A DNA stretch of 64,000 nucleotides from Diadophis punctatus similis (GCA_023053685.1 JALIGW010000022.1:1499501-1563500); one strand, 5' to 3'; numbered from the stretch's first letter, positions 1 through 12,616 are shown. The notes: generated by a model from the letters alone, not told the origin. Translations and numbers: made by a program.

Positions 1-57
1 TGTTCTCGCTAACTTTAAGAGCTGGGGACTTCGACTCCCAGAATTCTCCAGCCGGCC
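1..57. repeat. Half of a palindromic hAT-like miniature element
   Basis: Contains the hallmark GACTTC.ACTCCCAGAATTC arm shared with the palindromic family at 13776 and elsewhere. Only one arm is present before the Tigger-like copy begins. Confidence 0.6.
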
Positions 58-58
58 C

Positions 59-383
59 TGAAAAAGGTGACTTAAAAGTGATGGTCCTCACACTTACAAC
101 CATCACAGCATCCCCACCATCACATGATCAAAATTCGGGCAACCGGCATGCCTTTATGATGGTTACAGAGTCCCAGGGTTGCCTGATCGCCATTTGCGAA
201 CTTTGCAGCTGTCTTCCGACAACCAAACTCAACATGGGAAGCCGGATTCACTTAATGACCACATGATCCATTTAACAACCGCGGCAAAAAACATTGTAAA
301 ATCGGGCGCAACTCGCTTAACAACCACCTTGCTTAGCAATGGAGATGCCAGTCCCTGTTTATGGTCGTGTCGAGAACTACCTG
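59..383 (+). mobile_element. Pogo/Tigger-like MITE, 5'-truncated
   Basis: Shares the internal landmarks of the family (ATCCCCACCATCACATGATC, GATTCACTTAATGACC) and ends GAACTACCTG followed by TA. The left terminus is missing. Confidence 0.75.
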
Positions 384-686
384 TAAATCCTGAATGTGGA
401 AATTCAAAGCTCCGGAAATCTGGAATACGAATTCACTGTTTATCCCAGGCTGTCCCCCATCAATCAGAGGAGGAATCCAGAGACCAGCTCTTCGGGTAAC
501 AAACTTCAAGACAATTGAGATGCAATTGTTGCAATAAAATTCACAAACAAGAGTTTGCAGCCCGTGGAGACGCGAGGGTGGTCTGTGAGCCAATTTCCCC
601 AAAGCGACGGGGCTGCATCCATCAACGGTCAAATGCACTAAAGTGACTCTCAGCTGGGAAGGCCCATTTCTCTCGCCCTTCCTGGT

Positions 687-845
687 CACAGAATAACAGA
701 GCTGGAAGGGACCCTCAAGGTCTTCTAGTCCAACCTCCTGCTGAGGCAGAAAAACCTACAGCATTCCAGACAGATGGTTGTCCAATCTCTTCTTAAAAAC
801 CTCCAGTGTTGGAGCAGCCACAACATCTGGAGGCAAGTCCTTCTC
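687..845 (-). repeat. CR1 LINE 3' end (antisense)
   Basis: Reads AGAGCTGGAAGGGACCCTCA, then TCTTCTAGTCCAACCTCCTG, the reverse complement of the conserved CR1 3' terminus, then continues into the upstream CR1 tail. 5'-truncated, as is usual for CR1. Confidence 0.85.
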
Positions 846-881
846 CCGGTGAAAACAGAGACCCCCAACAGAAGCAACCAA

Positions 882-910
882 CCCTAACCCTAACCCTAAC
901 CCTAACCCAA
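882..910 (+). repeat. Interstitial telomeric repeat (CCCTAA)4
   Basis: Four perfect CCCTAA units plus a partial one, flanked by ordinary sequence containing CAACCAA. The vertebrate telomere unit at an internal site. Confidence 0.9.
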
Positions 911-3766
911 CCAAGTTGCTCTTCTGAAGTTCTTAATTTGCCCCAAATGTGAGATCAACAGATCCAGAATCAGCGTGTTTGAGACAGCCAACCCCTGAAT
1001 TTGCAGCTCCCATCGGAGTAGCTGGTTGTTTTCTGAAAAAGAAGGATGACACAGATGTGGGGTCCTTTCGCCCATTGACGGTGAGGGTTGGGTAACCAGA
1101 TGTTTACCTCCTTCCCCAGCGAGTGGTAAGGCGGGAGGGGCGGCCTTCCTGGCTAAGGGGGTCTTTGCCCCCTCTTAGCACCAGGAGGGTGGGCGACCCA
1201 GAATTTAGGGCCAGAGATAGCTGCAGAATTGCGATGGACCGACCGAGTGCCAGCACCATCGGCCCCTCCTGCTTCTTCATCACTTCAATCGCAAATAAAT
1301 CAAGACAGGAAGCTCCTGCCACTTACTTCTCAACTCTGACAGAGAATGGCATTCCCAGGACGAACGTTACCTAACGGAGCGAGGCCGTAGGAAAACTGTT
1401 CAACATCCTGACACGAAGCCAGGAAGATGGAAAGCCTGTTTGCCACGGATGGCTACACGCTTGGAGCACGCACCTGTCTCAGCCCAGCGCACGTACAAGC
1501 CGGGAGCAGACCCTTTGCCAGCCGAGGAACCCGCCGCTGGCCACCCGTCCTCCCTCCGTCCCTCTCTCCCGCCTCCCCACGCATCCAACGCACGAGCGCC
1601 CACGCATACCGATCCGGAGGCACGCACAACTGCACTCGCACCCCGTCTCCCATACCAATACAAAACCCACGCCTCTTGCGCATATAAAATGGAGATCATC
1701 AATAGACACACCGCCTGGCGCATACCAATGGGCAGCCTCCGGAGCTTGGCTAGCCACCTTTGCAAGCTCGGGGAGGGCGAAAGGGGACAGGGGGCGAAGG
1801 CCCTCCCGGGCTTTGCGTAGTCCTGAAACTTTGCAAAGGCACGCTTGGGGGGGAGGCAGGGGCAGGAGAGCAGCGGGAGTGCAGGGGCAAAATTAGGGAT
1901 TATAAAGAGAGTCTCAGCCCCCAATTTGGAAGGGGGCGAAGAGGAAACAATGGGGGGGGGGTCCATGTAGACTTGCCTTTCAGAGGGTGGCCACAAGGAA
2001 GCGGTTTAAACTTAACTGCAGTTGGCATGATTGTAGGAGAGCCGTCTTGGGCCAGGGTACCCCAAATCTGAAATAATCTGGTTGCATCTTTCCAAAGTCT
2101 ACTCAAAGACGGAGGCTTTCACCCCAAAGCTTCTGTCTTTTAATAAAATGTGCCAGTTTGAAAAAATCCAATTTTTTCTGATCCTCGGCTGAAGGAGCCA
2201 AGAGTCCCCAGGGAGTAGGGCGCCTTATAAGAATCGCAAAATAAATAAATAAATGGGGTTGGTTCGAACCTCTTCTGAAGCACTCAGATTACCTTCCAAA
2301 CAGCACCGATCCACGTTTCCACGGGCCAGAACTTTCTCACAGCGAACTGATCATCTCGTGGTCCCCAGATTTTCACGAGGGGGGGGGAAGAGAAAGCAAG
2401 GGGGTGCCCTCAAACATGCACCGGGCAACTGCAGGCAGAACTGACCCAAATGTTTGCAACTCTCTGAAGCCGAGCTACCAAGACACCCCCACTCACTCCC
2501 CAAACGGGTCGAAACCAGACAACCGGGGGGTTCACAGGAGCACTCCTGCTTCCAGCTAAGATCGTGCCACCCCCACGCCCCCGGCGAGGAGGATTCGAAC
2601 CCACGCCATCTACACCCAAAGGCCTTTGAAATGACCCACACACACACATCCAAAATGGCTGTGCAAAAGACAAAGTAGCAATTCAAACTTACTTGGAAGA
2701 GGGTCGCCAAGTGAGTGGGGGGGCTCTGAAGTATTCCTGCTGCGACCCCCAGCCAGCCAGCCTGGCCTTTTGAAGGATACCTCCTTCTGTGCTCTCTTCT
2801 TCCTCCCCCCACCTCCCCCATCCATCCTCCAGCGGATTGGAAGGAGCGTTTGACGGCACCGGCTCACCTCTGCAGAATTTCTGATCACCGGTGGCGACCA
2901 GGTTGGTTAGCGTGGCTCAAGTCTGACCTCTCAGGCCTTCTGGGCTCCGATTCTCTCCTGTCCATCTGACTCCTGTCTCTGCAGGAGTTCCTGCACCGAA
3001 TTCCTTAGTCATCAGTTCCACCCCACAAATCTTGGGGCCCAGGTGCTGCAGCCATGGCAGAATGTGGGGTCTCTTCTAGGTCTGCAGCCCAAGCCACTTG
3101 ACCCCACAGGGATTGAGGGTGGGGAGCAAGCAGGCTGCCTTCTGGCTCTCCCCTCCTTGGAAATGAAGCTGGGGGTGGGGGGTGGGGGGGCTGGAGAACC
3201 AAAGGAAAATGTTTCACTGTGGACAGACTTGCTCCTGCCAATCCCTTCTCATTTTTTTTGGCCCTCCGAAACCGTTCGGATGCAGAAGGCACCCCCACAG
3301 CCAAGCGAGACCCCAAACCCATTTTCAATGGCTCTTAGCGGTGTCTGGATGGAGACCCCCCCCTCCCCTCTCGAAATCAAATACAAAGAACTAAAGCAAA
3401 CCTCGCTCGCAGGATTGGGCCCCCTTTAGGATTGGAGAGGTGGGTGGGTGGGATGTTTATCTTGCAGTTTCAAAAGCCGGCCAGTTTTACTTAACAATTT
3501 GGGTGAGGTGGAAAGAAACAGCAGGCAGAACTCATCTTCAGCCCTTCCAAGCCCCTATTTTAGCCTTGTGGGGGGCCAGGCCTCCAACACCCATTTCACC
3601 ATTCTCCCCCCCCCCCGGGGGGTTTCCAAAGGGCCCTTTTTCAATGCAACCGCCTGCAAATCCGGCCTTCTGCCCCAATTTGACAGCCAAACACAAGTTC
3701 TTTCGGGATAACTTCACAGGCTGCCCAGGAGGGTGAAGGAAGCTGAAATGGCACACCAATTTTTAT

Positions 3767-3837
<71 letters not shown>

Positions 3838-5239
3838 TGCAACCTTGAAATTCAGTTTCAGAATATCCTTCCAAGCCAAAGATCTTTTGGGGGGGGGGAG
3901 TGAACCGTCGGGGATCCTCTCCCCCCCAAAGAAATAAATGTATTTTCCAAAAACAGCTCTAATAAAAGGCAGTTCCCGAGGAGAGACCCGTGAAAGGTGA
4001 GTGGAAGTGAGGATCTGCTTTGATCATCCAACCTTGACCATTTCCACCAATCCTTGGGTGGGGGAGGCTCAATAAAAGAGCCCACCTGTTCTGCGATCTC
4101 AAGGTTTCCCTATTTCGAGCCCCCTCCAGTTGTCACCAAACTGTGACCAAAAACCGCATAACCAGCAGAGACCCATTTTTTCCAACCAGGGATCAGTTCA
4201 AAAACTTGAAACCGAGTCTGCAAATTGTCTTTTTAAAAAAAACACCTTAAAAATCATTTCCTCCAGAGACATGGAAGGCAATTTAGGACCGGATTCCCAA
4301 AGGCCCATTTCTTTGACCAAGCCGTGCTCCCCCCCCCTCTTCCAGATAAGCACCCCAGGCAGACAGCCCCTCTCCCCAATTCACCCCTGGATCTTCCAAA
4401 ATGCAGCCCCTTGGATGCAGCGGCTCTGATCCACCTTTGTCTGACCTGCTTTGGCTTCGGGTCTCAAGGCCCGTCCTTTCCCAAGGCTGGGGTCTGGGGT
4501 CTTTGCCAGAAGAAACGTTCTTGGATCGAGGAGGGGCTGCAGAACCCCAAGTTTTGGCTTCTTCATTCATGCCTTGACAACTCCCAGCAGGGATTGTGGA
4601 AAAGCTGCTTGTCATCCAAGGCAGCTGCCTCAGTTTCCCCCCTCCCTTGGCATTCAGCGGTTGGGTGAAAGACGGCGGCCGAAAGCACGCTGGCACCTGT
4701 TGCCTCTGGCCCAGGCTTGGACGGGCAAATTTCCAGCAAGGTAAAGAAAGAGTGCCTCTGAGGGCATGCAGAGTGCCTTTCCCTGATCGCTCAACCAGTC
4801 TAATCTAACTCCCCCAAATTGCCCAGTCAAGGCTGGCAGCTCCCACATTTGGCCACAGAGTCAACAACCTCTTGCAATTGACCCCTTGGCACAAGGGAGG
4901 GCACAGAGACCTGTGGGCAAGCGCCTGGCACCAGCAGGGAGAGAGAAAGAGAGTTGTAGCATTCTTCACCCAGTTAAATGCAGATTTCTAGTTGTGTTGG
5001 ATGCCGACACACCCTGTGCTCCATCCATTGCCCAATTGGCTGCCTGGCACCGGGGGAAGGTTAGGAGGCTAGACGGCCCCCTCCCCTTTCCCAGGTATAA
5101 TCAGCATGGGTGCCATGTAGACAATGCAGGTGGCGGATCACAGCAAAGAGCCTGCAAGTTTACTACCACGCACGCACAAACACACAAGCACACGCACACA
5201 CAAAGAGACACGCAGACAGCCCCAAGGCACCGCCAAGCC
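911..5239. other. Low-repeat stretch left of the second CpG island, no gene recognised
   Basis: Mostly unique, moderately GC-rich DNA with many homopolymeric G and C runs. It would be intron 1 or flank of the unidentified leftward gene. A CpG-richer patch at about 1430-1810, with a TATAAAA-like CATATAAAATGG at 1680, could be regulatory. Open frames here are short, proline/glycine-rich and unlike known proteins. An (AC)n tract lies at 3770-3834. Confidence 0.4.
3770..3834. repeat. (AC)n microsatellite, about 32 units
   Basis: Uninterrupted CA/AC dinucleotides ending at ACACGCATGC. Confidence 0.95.
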
Positions 5240-5448
5240 CCCCCCCCCCCGGTTCAACTCACCTTCCTCCTCCGGAGAGCCGCCGGAGAGAGTCGCGCAA
5301 GCCGCAGGGAAGCCTCTTTCCCGCTGGGGGCTCCACCTTTCCTCCTAAGGACTCGCTTCCCCAACCGGGCGCCCGCCAGCTGTGCCAGCCTTCCCGAACC
5401 CACCGCTGGATCCCCGGGCATCGCGGAGGCCCTTCGGCCGCTTTCTCT

Positions 5449-5496
5449 CTCCTTCCTTCCTTCCTTCCTTCCTTCCTTCCTTCCTTCCTTCCTTCC
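5449..5496. repeat. (TTCC)n microsatellite in the CpG island
   Basis: About 11 perfect CTTC/TTCC units on an otherwise CpG-rich background. On the minus strand it is a GGAA run, a potential ETS-factor binding array. Confidence 0.95.
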
Positions 5497-6016
5497 CGCG
5501 GGCCAGGGTCTCCCTCACCCGGACTGACCCCATCGGCGGGGGGCAGAGCGCCCGACCCGAAGCCCCCCGACCCAGACCGGCGCCGAGCTCATCCCTTACG
5601 TCCGCCGGAGCGGGAGCCGCATCAGGGCAGGAAGCGCCTCCGGGGGTCCCCGAGCCGCGGCGACCCCCGCCGCCTCCCCGGCAAACTTCCCCCGCCAGCC
5701 CGGGCCGCTCCGCCCGCCTCCCCGCAGCCCGCTACCCATCGCAGGCGCTCGCTCGCCCCCCCCCCCGCCCCCTTCCCCGGCGCCAGCCCCCTCCCCACAA
5801 AGGCTACCGGAGGAGGGGCTGGCGAGGCGCCCCCTTCCCTTCCCTCGGGGGGGGTTAACTCTTGCTCCCCGCCTGCTCTTCCTCCTCCCCACCGGACGCC
5901 CCCCCCAGCTCTGCCCGCGACTCCCGACTCTCCCGACGGCGCCCCCAGCCCCCAACTCCGCCCTTCCCGCCCGGCTCGCAGCCACGTGCTCGGGGGCGCC
6001 TCCGGGCGAGACTCAC

Positions 6017-6094
6017 CGCCAGCCGCCGTGACCCCCGCCTGGGGCTGGCCGTCCACCGCTGTCTCCGGGCATCCGGCGGGGCTCCTCCGTCATG
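6017..6094 (-). other. Short open segment before the 6017 donor (possible first coding exon)
   Basis: Minus-strand ATG at 6094-6092 opens a frame (MTEEPRRMPGDSGGRPAPGG and six further residues) running to the CTGGCG|GTGAGT donor. It matches no protein I recognise. In GC-rich islands such frames occur by chance, so this is only a candidate. Confidence 0.25.
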
Positions 6095-6379
6095 GGTCGG
6101 TCGGGCTCGGCAACACACACACACCCTGCCGCCCGTCCCCCTCCCCACTCCCACCGCCCGGCTGGCGCTTTCCCTGGGCGAAGAGCCGCGGGCGCCACGT
6201 TGCGCCTCCAGCCGCCGGTGGGCAGCCTGCAAGTGGGGCGGGGGGGAGGCAGGCGGGAGGCGCCGGGCGGCCGGGCGAGCTGACGAGGCAGCGGGGTTGG
6301 AGGAAGCCCAACAGCGGCCGAGACCCCCTCCGGCATCCTGCACACAAGAGAGCGATGCACGTGTGAACGGGGCGTAGAA

Positions 6380-7595
6380 AGCCCACCCGAGTTGGCCAGA
6401 CAGCAGGAAACTGGGGTGGCTTCAAAACCGACCCGAGTCTTGGAAGTGGGGGTGCAGGGGAGAGCCAGCCCCCCCTCCAATCTCAGGGGACCAGCCCCAA
6501 CTTGCAAAGAGAAGACTCTGCAGAAGGTGGGAGGGGGGGGAAGGGGAGGGAGAGGGATCCAAGATCCCACTTGCACAGGTGACTGATTCCACTTGGCACC
6601 TTCCGTGGGTCTCTAAGCCAGGGCTTATGGATGGGCCCTCATCTGTGGGCCCCCAAGATTGGTTCCTTGCAGCGGGTGGGGGGTCATCAAGTAGTTACTC
6701 CCAGGTACACCTCTGCTTTCTCAGCTCTGCCCCCTCCCCGTTAAATGCCTGCTAAGTCTGCCCCCCATCCCCGAGAGTCCAGTCCACCTGCCTCTGAAGC
6801 CCCCAGACCCACAATACGTGTCACAGTCGTACCACACTGTTGACTGAGCGAGGCAGGACTTACCTGTTGCAAAGGGATGGCAGCAAGGTGTCTCTTGAAC
6901 TTTTTTATATATAAAAAGGCTAGTATGACCTTGGCATTTTTCCAGTCCTTATGATCTGGCCAAGAAAGTTAACCTTTCGTTAGAATCTTGTCCCATTTGA
7001 TTTTTTCCAAGGATTCTCAAGCGAACGTCCATCCGGATTCTTCTTCGGTCAGAAGGACAAAGAATTTCATTTTCGGTTTTATCTGCAGTTCTTCAGATTC
7101 ACATGTGTTGGCCATCCTTCAAAGAAAAGATAAAACATTCATGGTTTTTCTTCATTTTTCTTTTTCCTCCATGCAGGGTCCTCCGTTTAATTCCCTCCAG
7201 CTTCTCTGAGCCAGGCCAAGAGGCCGGTCTGCGGAGGCTCACGGGGCACAGGTCACGAGAAATATATGTATGTATCTCTCTCTCTCTCCTGCTTGCATTT
7301 ATAGTGAGTGGAATTGACCTTTCCGCCTGAAAGTTCAGAGAGGAAGCCGTTTCTCCAAGTTGGAGTTTTCAAAAAAAGTCTGATTGCCTCTTCCTGGGAG
7401 GGAGGGATTTTTAAAAAAATGGAAACTGGGCTAGGATGGCTGGAAACTGAGGCAACCGAGAGGATGCCAGCGTGGCTAAACAGCAGGGTCAAGTAAAGCC
7501 ATTGGGAGCTAAGCTTCAATAAATAGATGGCATGGCAGAGAAGATCAGCCTCTGTTCCAAATTTGCACAAACAAATATATCAGAAGTAGCATAGA
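6380..7595. other. Flanking stretch with no recognised feature
   Basis: Unique sequence right of the second CpG island. A short (TC)n run lies near 7270. No exon or known repeat was recognised. Confidence 0.4.
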
Positions 7596-7745
7596 AGCCT
7601 GGGTTTGCAAGGGATGATTAGAGGTCATCTAGCCCACCCCCCTCTGCCCAGAGTAGGAATCATCAGGCTGCCTCAGGTGAATGGCTGGCCCACCTTTGCT
7701 CAAAACCCTCCAGGGATGGAGCCCCTTTGACTCCAGGAGGCTAAC
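7596..7745 (-). repeat. Old CR1-like LINE 3' fragment (antisense)
   Basis: GATTAGAGGTCATCTAGCCC and the CCTCCAGGGATGGAG landmark match the CR1/L3 3' end, with considerable divergence. Confidence 0.55.
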
Positions 7746-8099
7746 TAACTAAGGTCAGGAAAAAAAAACCCCTCCTTATTTCAAGCTCAAATTCTCCTTC
7801 CCCTTCATAGCTTCTCCCCCTCCCCCTGGGAGCTTTGGAAAATAAATTTGTTTGTTTAATTTCTACACCCTCCATCTCACCTAAGTAACTGAGGCATCAT
7901 AACTGCATAATAATATGCTGTTTATAACAGCCCAATTACTGCATAAAGTGCCTAGATTAGCCCCAAGGAGAGATGGGCAGCAAATAAATTTAATTTTATT
8001 AATTCAATTTAATTAACAAGACAGCCCTATAAATGCAGGAATCAAAACATAGCAGAGAACCAAAGTTAAAAACAAATTAAAATTTACAAGCAAAAAAAA

Positions 8100-8325
8100 A
8101 AGAGCCAGTTTGGGCTAGTCACCAGGCTAGAAAGCGGGAATGAGTTCAAGTCCTGCCTTAGCCTTAAAAAATGACTGGGTGACTTTGGGCCAGTCCTTCT
8201 CTTTCAAGTCAGCCCACCTTGCAGGGTGGTTGTTGGGGAGAAAATAGGAGGAGGAAGATGTGTTGGATATGTTAGTTGCCTTGTGTTATTTGTAAAAATA
8301 ATAAAGGCAGGATACAAATAAACAC
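8100..8325 (+). repeat. tRNA-derived SINE of squamate type
   Basis: Begins AGAGCCAGTTTGGGCTAGTC, carries GAGTTCAAGTCC (tRNA B-box-like) and GACTTTGGGCCAGTC, and ends in the TAATAAAGGCAGGATACAAA tail. A complete-looking 225-bp element. Confidence 0.8.
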
Positions 8326-8327
8326 AG

Positions 8328-8364
8328 GAAGGAAGGGAGGAAGGAAGGAAGGGAGGAAGGAAGT
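8328..8364. repeat. (GGAAG/GGAA)n simple repeat
   Basis: Purine-only GGAA/GGGA repeats directly after the SINE tail, probably grown from it. Confidence 0.85.
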
Positions 8365-8687
8365 GTTAAAGGTGAGAATAAATCTCATGGAGGCGATGTG
8401 GATCTTTTCTTGGAATTCAGACATTTAGAAATAAAGCCGAGATTAAAAGTCTAATAGAAAATATTTATTTCGGTACAAAAACAATAAATCATGAATAGTT
8501 ACATCCTTGCTAATAAATCGTGACCGTTCTGGCCAGAGTCAAAGGCAGAAGAGAATAAAGGAGAATCAGGAATGCACACATGCGCAGAAGATCACATCAC
8601 GTGTCCTGCTTGTATTGGAATGTACCATAATATTAGGATAGGGATGCATCACCCTGCATAGACATAGAATTGACAATATTCACTACG

Positions 8688-9042
8688 TGACAGGAAGGAC
8701 TAGGGCTGACATGATAGCAGTCTTCCAATATCTCAGGGGCTGCCACAAAGAGGAGGGGGTCAAGCTATTCTCCAAAGCACCAGAAGGCAGGACAAGAAGC
8801 AACGGATGGAAACTAACCCAAGGAGAGAAGCAACCTGGAACTAAGGAGAAATTTTCCGACAGTTACAACAATTAACCAGTGGAACTACTTGCCACCAGAA
8901 GTTGTGGGTGCTCCATCACTGGAGGTTTTTAAGAAGAGATTGGTCACAGCCTTTTGACTGAAATGGTATTGGGTCCCCTGCTTGTGCGGGGGGTTGGACT
9001 AGAAGACCTCCAAGGTCCCTTCCGACTCTGTTATTCTGTTAA
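8688..9042 (+). repeat. CR1 LINE 3' end (sense)
   Basis: About 355 bp ending GGGGGTTGGACTAGAAGACC and TCTGTTATTCTGTTAA, the CR1 terminus with its short terminal repeat. It includes the CACCAGAAGTTGTGGGTGCT segment seen in other copies in the window. Confidence 0.9.
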
Positions 9043-9724
9043 ATCAATCCGGTCGATGGTCTGGCCAATGGTGGCACCCTCCTGCCCGCCTGCAAGGAGG
9101 CAGTTGGAGCCAGGATGCTGTCAGATTCAGGCTCCACCAGAAACACAAAGAGCGGAGGGAAAGCAGAGGAAGAGGTGCCCTGCGTTTATCTCCCCCCTCC
9201 CCAATAATTGGGCCCGATGCATGCAAGTAAGTACATCCCTTCTCCAGGAGGGGTGATTGGCAGCCCATGTCTTAGGAATGCTGGAGATGAGCAGATAATG
9301 GACATCTGTCAGCCATAATAGCCCAGGATGGCCCGTCATGTCACCCTGCACTTGATTGACGGGTCGAGGCTTCGGGAGGGCAGCCCCATGGCGCTGGGCA
9401 GACCACGTTGCGTTCCCCAACCCATGGAGGTATGCAGAGCGAGGGGGGAGGTTGGATACCCCCACCCCTTTGATGCCCAGGGCTGGTGCAAGTCCCTTCA
9501 ACGGCAGCCAGCTGGGCGATTCCTGGTTTTCCTCCATCCCATTCCATTCCCGGTTTGACAAATCAACTTGTCAGGCGTGGCAGCTGTCAATTCCGAGGTG
9601 TTATTGTTTTTTTTTAAAGAATCTGTCTTTTCTTGATGTGCAGCACAAAAGGGAGACGTTGGTTCCAAGCAGAAGCGAGAAATAAAATTGAATTGGCAAA
9701 GATACCTTCCGTCGGATTACAGGA
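9043..9724. other. Intergenic stretch with no recognised feature
   Basis: Unique sequence between a CR1 fragment and the pyrimidine tract. No exon or known repeat was recognised. Confidence 0.4.
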
Positions 9725-9955
<231 letters not shown>

Positions 9956-10109
9956 CATAGATACATACGTACAAACACTCTGGGCCAATTACTATACAAA
10001 ATACCAGGTATAATATAAAAGCCCAGCATCCTAAAGAAAAGCCCAGGTGAGTCTGTCCCATCAAAGGACCAAGCTTGCAATAAAAGTCCAGTTCCACCTA
10101 ACACAATTA

Positions 10110-10486
10110 CAGAGAGTCCTCGGCTCACAACCGTTCAGTTAGCGACCGTTCAAAGTCACTAGAGTACTGAAAGGGTGACTTATGGCTGGTTCTCCCACTT
10201 ACGACCGCTGCAGCATCCCCATGGTCAAATGATCAGAATTTGGGTGCTTGGAAACTGGCAGGTACTTATGACGGTTATATGCGTGTGTGTGTGTGACATG
10301 ATTGCCATTTGTGACTTCCCCAGCCAGCTTCCGAGAAGGAAAATCCATCGGGGAAGCCGATGCAGCAATTCACTTAACAACCACGGCCAAAAAGGTCAGA
10401 AAATGGAACGCGGCTCACTTAACAACCCTCTTGGTTAGCAATGGAAGTTCCTGTCCCAGTTGTGGCCATATGCCAAGGACTACCTG
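10110..10486 (+). mobile_element. Pogo/Tigger-like MITE, complete
   Basis: 377 bp, CAGAGAGTCCTCGGCTCACA at the left end and CAAGGACTACCTG at the right, flanked by TA on both sides. A (GT)n insertion is present near 10281. Confidence 0.85.
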
Positions 10487-11530
10487 TAGTTTGGGAGGGG
10501 GATGGTCCCTTTCTCCAAGCACCTCTCAGGGACCCAAATGGGGGGGGGGGAGAGAAAATGCCCACCCCCCCTTAACCAACCACCCGACATTCGGGAGCTG
10601 GATCGTCTCCCTCGGCCCCATCCCCATCCAGCAACCGGCAAGATGGGCCGCAGCCCCCTGGTATCCACCTCCAGGTTTTGCATCTACCTTTTGGCTGCTG
10701 TAGAGGTGGGGAGGGGGGGTCCCCTTCCTCCCCCCCCCACAATGCGGCTTCTTGAGTGTATTTGTGCAAGTGGCACAGCCTTTCTCCCCCCCCCCTTGGC
10801 AGAGCTCTCCTCCAAGTGGTGGCATGCATACCCAACCAGAGAGGGGAGCGTCCGGTGATGCACGGCGGAGGAGGGCAGCCTGGGTGTCAGGAGGCCCCCT
10901 CCCCATCCTGCCTGAAGGGACCCGGCCCAAACGTGACCTGTGGCCCAGCTGGGGAGGCCTTTGACACCGGCTGAGGCGTAGCTGTCAGTCAGCAGCTTCC
11001 CGTCCGTGTCAGGGGGTTCTCTTGGGGGGCTCCTCGGTTTCCAGACGCTGCCAGCTGCTGACATGTGCTTGACCCCCGTTAATTCTTGCGCTGCTGGGTG
11101 GGCTTGGCTGGCAAGCGGGCAAGAGAGGGAGGAGAGGGGCCGCGGACGGTGGCAGCAGGAATTTGATGTGCCACCGACTTCCTTTTGCAAGGATGCTGGC
11201 TGCATCCTCGTCTATCCTCAGCCGGGTTTCTGTAGCCCAGGATAGTCTAGGAAGAGAGTCCATGTTGGTTTGTGGTAGCCAAAAAGTTAGAGGGAGGCTT
11301 GTAACACCTGTTCCCAACTAACCATTTTTCTTCAAGACATCTGATTTTGTGAGTTACAGCTCACAAAAGCCGGTTCCCTTCAGTAAAGAATTAAACGTAG
11401 TTGGAAAAGGTGTTACAAGTTTCCATTTTATATATTTTTATATATTTTATATTTATTTTTTATTTTATTTTATTTTATTATTTTATTGCACTTTACTTCA
11501 TTTTTATTTTATTATGTATTGTATTGTATT
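10487..11530. other. GC-rich intergenic stretch, no gene recognised
   Basis: Non-repetitive and G-run rich, with overlapping open frames on both strands but no recognisable protein. An AT-rich low-complexity tract (TTTTA/TATTT) lies at about 11428-11535. Confidence 0.4.
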
Positions 11531-11536
11531 TTTTTA

Positions 11537-11929
11537 CTTGTAGTCCTCAACTTACAACAGTTCATATAGTGACCATCCAAAGTTACAACGGCACTGAAAA
11601 AAATGACTTATGACCATTTTTCACTCTTATGACCGTTGCAGCATCCTCATAGTCATGGCTTCAAATTCAGACGGTTGGTAAACTGACTCGTATTTATGAC
11701 GGTCAGAGTGTCCTGCGATCAGGTGATCCCTTTTTGCGACAAGCAAAGTCAATGGGGATGCCAGATTCACTTAACAATCTTCACGTGTCACTCACTTAAC
11801 ATCTGCAGCGATTCACTTAACAATCGTGGCAAGAAAGGTCGTAAAGTGGGCCAAAACTTACTTAACAAATGTCTCACTTAACAACATAAAATTTGGGCTC
11901 AGTTGTAGTCATAAATCGAGGACTACCTG
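11537..11929 (+). mobile_element. Pogo/Tigger-like MITE, complete
   Basis: 393 bp, CTTGTAGTCCTCAACTTACA to ATCGAGGACTACCTG, TA at both flanks. It inserted next to the AT-rich tract. Confidence 0.88.
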
Positions 11930-12616
11930 TATTCTCTTATTCCAATTTGGGAATAAAGAGAGGGATGTGGTTACCTGTACACAACAGGTAGCAAAATTGA
12001 ACAATAGCACCATCTGCTGGCCATGGAAGCAACTACACAGCACACTTCTGGTCCAAGTAATTTAAAAGCAAATTAACTCGGGAATTAAGGCTATTGTTAC
12101 CTCATTTCACTGAATTAATGGCAGCATATAAACATCGATTTGGATATTCACCTTTTGCATACCGATAATTCACAGGCAACGCCCATTTTCTTCCTGAAGA
12201 TTTAAACCCTGAAATTAAGAAAATTAAGAAACTCAAAAAGGAGAGTGGGTCTTGCTTCATGTTTAAACGGACAAAATCTTCATTAAGCAGGGGCTTAAAA
12301 TGGCCTTTTCCCACCCAAGACGTCACATTTACCTTCCAGAACAATTATTTTGCATTTGATTCTAACAGGTATGAAAATCCCACTAAAAAGGAGCAAAGCA
12401 AAGTCTAAAATTATCCAACCTTTGCAGTGTAGTTTGCTTTTCCTTTGCACCCGGTAGTAGCAATGCAGCCTGCTTGCAAGGCCTGCACCCTCAAGGGCAT
12501 TCTCCTCCTCTTCTAGCAGGAGGAGGAGGGATGAATAACTGCGCTCTGAGAGTGGTTGAAAAGCATCAAAGGGTTCTGAAGTCCCTGCCTTAAAACAGGT
12601 TCCGCAAGGTGTTTAT

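Larger units (their letters stand above)
5240..6370 (-). promoter_or_regulatory. Second CpG island with minus-strand first-exon-like donors
   Basis: CpG-dense, GC-box-rich DNA with a (TTCC)n tract inside. Two minus-strand donor-like sites are present: CTGGCG|GTGAGTC (exon end 6017) and GAGGAAG|GTGAGTT (exon end 5263). They look like alternative first exons of a gene transcribed leftwards out of the window. From vertebrate gene order, NPAS1 follows ARHGAP35 on the same strand and is a candidate. I could find no bHLH-PAS coding exon between 1 and 5240, so the gene is not identified. Confidence 0.55.

Noticed and set aside
1..5240. NPAS1 coding exons left of the second CpG island
   Set aside because: I looked for the bHLH basic region and PAS segments on the minus strand and saw none, so the gene symbol is not assigned.
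5110..6366. 418-codon plus-strand open frame across the left CpG island
   Set aside because: Proline/arginine-rich shadow of GC-rich DNA running through microsatellite sequence, with no known domain.
8100..8325. tRNA gene in the SINE head
   Set aside because: Only tRNA-like promoter remnants are present, with no intact cloverleaf. The tail identifies a SINE.
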